A stretch of DNA of 64,000 nt from Ciona intestinalis. Taxonomy: Eukaryota; Chordata; Ascidiacea; Phlebobranchia; Cionidae. Of this stretch, positions 60,201 through 64,000 are shown piece by piece. Every line of letters starts with the position of its first letter. The first letter of the stretch is position 1. Under the pieces are notes generated by a model. It was not told the origin of the DNA. It saw only the letters and a list, made by a program, of their open reading frames with translations, and did not search any database. The stretch lies in the NCBI RefSeq assembly GCF_000224145.3, contig NC_020168.2:434001-498000 (forward strand), read 5' to 3'. A program made the translations under genes and the position numbers.

Positions 60201-63200
60201 ATAATACTGTGATGGAATAATGGAAAGATTATTACTGTGCAAAATATAATGTTTGTAAAATTATTGAACCACCAATTTAACTGAGGAACATATGTACTAC
60301 AAATGCAAAGTTAGTGGCAATTTCTATAAATATAAGTACCACGCTTTTTAAAAGGCAGGGGAATCCAGGATATTTAAATAAAATGCTACACAAATGCAAC
60401 TTTGATCGTAATGTTTGCTGATTAATGCAGTGCAGAAAATTCCAGTACAGCTAGCTAACCCTGTCACCCAAGGTTTGGCGCCTATGGTCATTAAACCCTA
60501 ATCTTTACATCCTATATGTTAACATATGTTTATATGCAGGACCTTCAGTTTCCGAACATACATTCGTGGCATTTGATAAATAAATACAACAGTGACATTG
60601 AATATTTAATAAAATATGTACTTACTATATCACTTTGATAGAACAGAGGACAATAGAGATGTTCAAGGAGATTATAAACATGATCATAGGCACGAAAGAG
60701 CGGAGTACTGGTACGTAGTTTGTTCATTTTATTCCAACGTCCCTCAGTAACTAGTATGACAAAAGTTTTATTAAAAATATTAATATTTCTTATTTGACAA
60801 GTTTATAATGCTAAATAAGTAGAAAAAACATGTAAGGTTACTCTATTTTTAAAGCAACCTATTATGCAGCTATAAATGTAATAACACAGGTAGTTTGGAC
60901 ATTTTTAAGTAACATACTCTAGTGCATTTTTACATTATATATTCACATTGAAAAAGAAAATGTACTCACTGTCGCGCAGTTCATTTATAATGTCTGGTTC
61001 AAAATGAATAAAGGTTACAGATTCTGGATTACAATAAGCTGTGTATATTTCATTGGCTTCCTTATGGAGTTTGATTTGTTGTTCTTCGGTTTGCTCGGTC
61101 GCTAAACAACGCCGGTTGAAATCGTCTGCAAGTTATAACAAGCTTATGTTTATACACTGTGACATCAATTTTGACCAAGTTTTATTAATTTCTGACATTA
61201 ATTTCATTAGTTTTTAACTCTTTAACGTGCTAATCAATTTTACTAGTCATTTATTTATTTTTAGTCAAATTCAATTTTTGTATCTGTTGCAGTTACTCGT
61301 ATATCTATAAAGACAATAAAATAAACTGTTTTAACAATTATACAAGCAGTGTAAACATAAATACAGCTCGATTAAGAAGTATTTGACTGAAATTGGGAAA
61401 TAAAACCATTTCACCAAATTGTAAATATAAAGCGGGTGTTCTGTTTTATACATGCTTAGGAGTATACAGAGTTAGAACGAATGTAACTTGGCGTGTAATT
61501 AGAAAACAATGTCAAACATTCCACCATAATGTATGTTAACCCACCAACAGTGAGACAAAACTGCAAGTAATGAACGGCACCGAGTGTTTTAAGGAAGGTC
61601 ATGAACTGATACAACATTTCCTGGGTCGTCATGATCTTTGGAAGGTCTATTTGAAGTAACTGGAAAAGGTATTCATAAAAATAAGTACACGGTACTAGGT
61701 ATAAATTACAGGTTTGAAGGTGGACTATTAAACCACACAGGTCTGATTTTAATTTTTCACTTTTTTACAATTTTGTTTTACAAACTTACTAATATTGATA
61801 TTATGATCACTCTTAAAATATTTTGTATTTTTTTCCGTAATTTCAATTGTTGACTGTTTTTTAACAAAACGGTGAAGATTTTAGGATTTTAAGACCTATT
61901 GCTGTCTTGTATATGATGGAGATAAAACTATTAAAAGAAATTCATGTTATGACTCTACAGCAAAAATAGTCTGGACAATATAATTAAAAGTATGAAAATA
62001 TGACTAAAAATGTCAATCAGTTTACCAGGCATGTCATGCATTTTTTATAACTGGTGAGAGATTAGAGTTTATCAAAAAAATTGAATTTTTAAGACATACA
62101 CATACCGATAAGTTGTTGTTATCTTTTGATGCAAATTCAGCGAGAAATAGAGCGGGTGGGGCAGGTGGGCAATCTGCTTCTTTGGGCTTGTGGGAACAAA
62201 GAAGGAGGTTAGAGAAAATAAACCTTGGAACAAAAAATCAAGGGCACCTAACATTAGTAGGGAATGTCCTAGAATAGGCCTAGTATGCGGCGAATGCTTG
62301 TCCAAGAATAGGTTATAACACCATTACCCCAAGTGAATATTCTGTTCTGGGTACATATAGTAACAGGTAAATTGGTGATATTACACCAATTAAAGGTGAT
62401 AAGCTAACAGCATGGAAATATTGCCTAAAAATACCCTGGTTTCCACAAGATAGGCCTGTGGCTCAGTTGCTGCCTCTAACCTAGAGGATAGGGGTTTGTG
62501 GGTCACAGCTTATGGCCATTGTGGGTGTATGTGTCTTTGGGTGAGATTGTTAAGACCAAAATGTTACTTTGGAAACCGGCCATTTGGAAACCGGATATTT
62601 TACCGCTTAACGGGCAATAACATGGGATATATAGATCATTCGAATTGTAGAAAAAAATAGATTCCTACAAACAATGAATGTGCATTACTTACTGGTGTTT
62701 CATCAAAAAATATCAAAAGTAGATTGTTGACTTTGTCCTGAAAAGAAATGACTAAAATTAGCGCCGTTGCAAGTAAGTGAAACCGCTTCTAGTCCTTAGC
62801 TTTTCAGTTTAGGATTTGATGTAGCTACTGACTACTGTTGTGGGTATGTGTGTATGGCTTTTAGATTAAATCAAAAGGTGGAAGAAGAACACGTTTATTA
62901 TAATGAGTGCCGTTGTTCCGCCATGCGAGGGTAAATAAGTTTCATTCAATTTTATTTATAAAATACAATTAAAAAAGTTATATAGACTCACAGGATGAGT
63001 GATCGTGTCCAACCCGTATAAGATCACATTCGATGCTAAAACTTCTCGGATCAAAGAACGAAAAACTCTGAAAATTAAAATTCCTATCATTTTACAAAAC
63101 TTAAATTCATGGTTTGTTTAAATTGATTTTGTATATAATGATTTTACAAAGTATAGGTGTAAAAATTTCAATATGATCATTTACATAATAAACATTAATT

Positions 63201-63646
63201 TCAGTATAACAACTTTTCAATATAATCTGTTTTTATACATTCACATTCATTTTTCTTATTTTTATAGTTTTTTATACACCCTGCCACATTTTTCTTGAAT
63301 TTTAACAGGTTCATTCATTTTGACACATAACCATATTAAAGAGGGTGAACCTGGGGTGGCAGGGTAGGAAGACCAATCCTAGAATTTTCTGCACTGCATT
63401 AATCAGCGAACATTACAACCAAATAGGTGAAATTTGTTCGCTAGATTTTGTGTTTAACTGATTTTAATTTTGTTTTATAAATGTTTGCGGCCAAGTACCT
63501 GCTTTTGATAAGTGAGGGAGGGAACAGGTGGGGGAATACATGGTCACACAATGCACGCAAATAATTCAACTCTGATCTTCTGCTTTGTAAAGCTCTATGT
63601 AGCTTGATGCCATAATATGTGAGGATCTCATCTTCGTTGTTACAAC
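55166..63646 (-). CDS. SNX14: Sorting nexin 14 (SNX14), lacking the N-terminal exons
   Basis: Twenty minus-strand exons: 63499-63646, 62992-63067, 62693-62737, 62106-62186, 61545-61659, 60970-61125, 60626-60750, 60148-60206, 59814-59887, 59557-59603, 58964-59171, 58487-58668, 57987-58216, 57671-57719, 57226-57346, 56574-56667, 56058-56159, 55573-55637, 55324-55415 and 55166-55246 (TAG), 715 aa so far. In order: the C-terminal half of the PXA domain (LIREVLASNVILYGLDTITH, DKVNNLLLIFFDE); an RGS domain (LGAVHYLQFCLTVDDFNRR, FRAYDHVYNLLEHLYCPLF); a PX domain (VLRRYNEFYVLENKLTEFHG); then LPDVKLGRIF, LLKEKGQHLELFLQSLIQSC and a nexin-C domain ending YLLLDCFLLELFPELN. The nexin-C part follows human SNX14 closely (TWIHHVMAGLKLVVKNTLEP, EHHVVSLIHLFRDLLF). 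SNX14 tethers the ER to lipid droplets or endolysosomes. Its N-terminal membrane helices would lie right of the window. Confidence 0.9.
55715..55925 (+). repeat. Imperfect direct repeat in a SNX14 intron
   Basis: Two ~85-bp units, each with GCTAGA-TGGCC, a CAAACxxC block and AAACATACTCAACAT. Confidence 0.5.
55904..56024. repeat. Inverted repeat, ~30-bp arms, ~61-bp spacer
   Basis: CATGCAACTAGTGTACTTTA+ATTTGACCA at 55904-55932 pairs with TGGTCAAATCCTAGTACACT+AGTTGCATATG at 55994-56024. It is intronic in SNX14. Confidence 0.65.
57190..57217. repeat. (TA)n microsatellite
   Basis: About 12 TA dinucleotides, next to the donor of SNX14 exon 57226-57346. Confidence 0.9.
57347..57670 (-). repeat. 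SNX14 intron made mostly of tandem SINE tails
   Basis: On the minus strand three successive tail units are visible (ATAACGACTGTTGCCC; GTAAGCGGGCACGAAATGTA; GTAAGTGGGCATGAGGTGTA), each followed by a GATAA(ATAAG)TTAC-like end. Together they fill most of the 324-bp intron. Confidence 0.7.
58705..58905 (-). repeat. SINE copy in a SNX14 intron
   Basis: On the minus strand: GGGTGTATGTGTCCTTGGGC, TTCCAACCCAGTGGTTGTCT, CACCCACAAAGTTACACACA and ACAGAACACTCATATAAAA. Confidence 0.8.
59222..59545 (+). repeat. SINE tail followed by a full-headed SINE copy
   Basis: The tail (TACGAGATAACTTGCGAGCA, AACAGAACACAAGCGTAAC) runs into a head CTGGATGCCATGGCGTTTAG with GGAGTTCAATACTC (B-box-like), CTGCTACCATTGTGGGCGCA and ACAAAGTTACATATGTGG. 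The (TA)n-rich part is in the body. Confidence 0.7.
60415..60505 (-). repeat. Dispersed repeat family 2 copy
   Basis: On the minus strand: AACCTTGGGTGACAGGGT, TGGAATTTTCTGCACTGCA and TTAATCAGCAAACATTACG. It matches the copy at 63.35 kb. Confidence 0.65.
62455..62580 (+). repeat. SINE head fragment
   Basis: CTGTGGCTCAGTTGCTGCCT, GAGGATAGGGGTTTGTGGGT and ATTGTGGGTGTATGTGTCTT, like the head and body of other copies. A tail remnant (GAACACGTTTATTATAATGA) follows near 62887. Confidence 0.6.
63345..63425 (+). repeat. Dispersed repeat family 2 copy
   Basis: AACCTGGGGTGGCAGGGTAG, AATTTTCTGCACTGCATTAA, TCAGCGAACATTACAACC. Confidence 0.65.
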
Positions 63647-63689
63647 CTGTAGACAGATGTTGCTGAATTATATCTGTTTGTCTATTGGT

Positions 63690-63955
63690 GCCATGGTACA
63701 GTGATTAGAATGCCTATAGATTAGTGGATACGGGTTCAAGGCTAACACTGCTACCACTATAGGCGTATATGTGCTCTTGGGGAATTGCCCCAGCCTAGTG
63801 ATTCCTAATTTTCAGCCATAATAAAATTATCGACCATAGTTACATATATGGTATACTATAACACATAAGCCGGGTGTATTAAACAGAACAACAAGTTATA
63901 ATAACTGTCGTTAGTTGTTACCCAGCTATGCAAGGATAACTAAGTAACATACTCA
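63690..63955 (+). repeat. Full-length tRNA-headed SINE copy
   Basis: Head GTGCCATGGTACAGTGATTA with B-box-like GGGTTCAAGGC, body CTGCTACCACTATAGGCGTA and CTCTTGGGG, then the tail CATAGTTACATATATGGTAT, GGGTGTATTAAACAGAACAA and AGCTATGCAAGGATAACTAA. It lies in the intron right of SNX14 exon 63499-63646. Confidence 0.75.
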
Positions 63956-64000
63956 TTAATATTATTTAACTTTAATTAAATATAAGATGTGTGCACCAAA

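Noticed and set aside
63690-63760. tRNA gene call at the SINE heads
   Set aside because: A- and B-box-like sequences are present, but there is no cloverleaf with an acceptor stem, and the segments continue into the SINE body.
1-64000. CRISPR arrays, rRNA genes, retroviral or LTR elements
   Set aside because: I saw no spaced direct-repeat array, no rRNA-like sequence, and no reverse transcriptase, integrase, capsid or long-terminal-repeat signal.

Overview
The window looks like nuclear DNA of a tunicate, most likely Ciona (intestinalis/robusta type). It is AT-rich and carries compact multi-exon animal genes with short introns. It is littered with a ~190-bp palindromic MITE (ends read roughly GTAGGGTGGGGGAAGATGGG) and a tRNA-headed composite SINE, both typical of Ciona DNA. 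Three 50-N gaps show it is a draft scaffold. I built all exon models by hand from splice signals, codon phase and recalled human proteins, with no alignment run. Boundaries are precise where phase and homology agree, and uncertain ends are marked.

Layout. 0.3-2.6 kb (-): 5' part of a HECW-type HECT ubiquitin ligase (C2 domain). 3.3-7.2 kb (-): complete 9-exon PRPSAP (PRPP synthetase-associated protein). 8.2-9.9 kb (-): intronless MULE-like transposase ORF with a SWIM zinc finger but apparently no catalytic aspartates. 12.3-17.2 kb (-): complete 5-exon cytochrome b5, whose fourth intron holds a duplicated, gap-flanked contig. 17.8-18.6 kb (+): intronless TMEM101. 18.8-19.3 kb (+): two-exon acylphosphatase. 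20.3-45.9 kb (-): a 22-exon Rho guanine-nucleotide exchange factor of the PLEKHG4/ARHGEF40 (puratrophin/Solo) family with CRAL-TRIO, spectrin-like, DH and PH parts. It contains one 12.4-kb CpG-rich intron. 46.9-49.5 kb (+): PRPF39, a U1 snRNP-linked splicing factor, in one exon with a gap and an in-frame stop near the N-terminus. 50.1-53.6 kb (-): a 6-exon protein with NHL-like propeller repeats and no name I recognise. 55.2 kb to beyond 63.6 kb (-): SNX14, missing its N-terminal exons.

The genes are unrelated housekeeping or signalling genes and there is no obvious shared pathway. Two gene pairs are divergent with short shared upstream regions (cytochrome b5/TMEM101, ~650 bp; RhoGEF/PRPF39, ~950 bp). 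TMEM101 and acylphosphatase are only ~220 bp apart on the same strand.

The most interesting observations are these: a long open MULE-derived ORF that seems catalytically dead; SINE tails sitting directly on splice sites, one SINE offering an alternative in-frame donor in the NHL-gene first exon; a ~0.87-kb TIR element that repeats its terminal motif internally; seven perfect TGACGTCA palindromes in and just beside the large RhoGEF intron; and the assembly problems at 13-15 kb and 47.1 kb.
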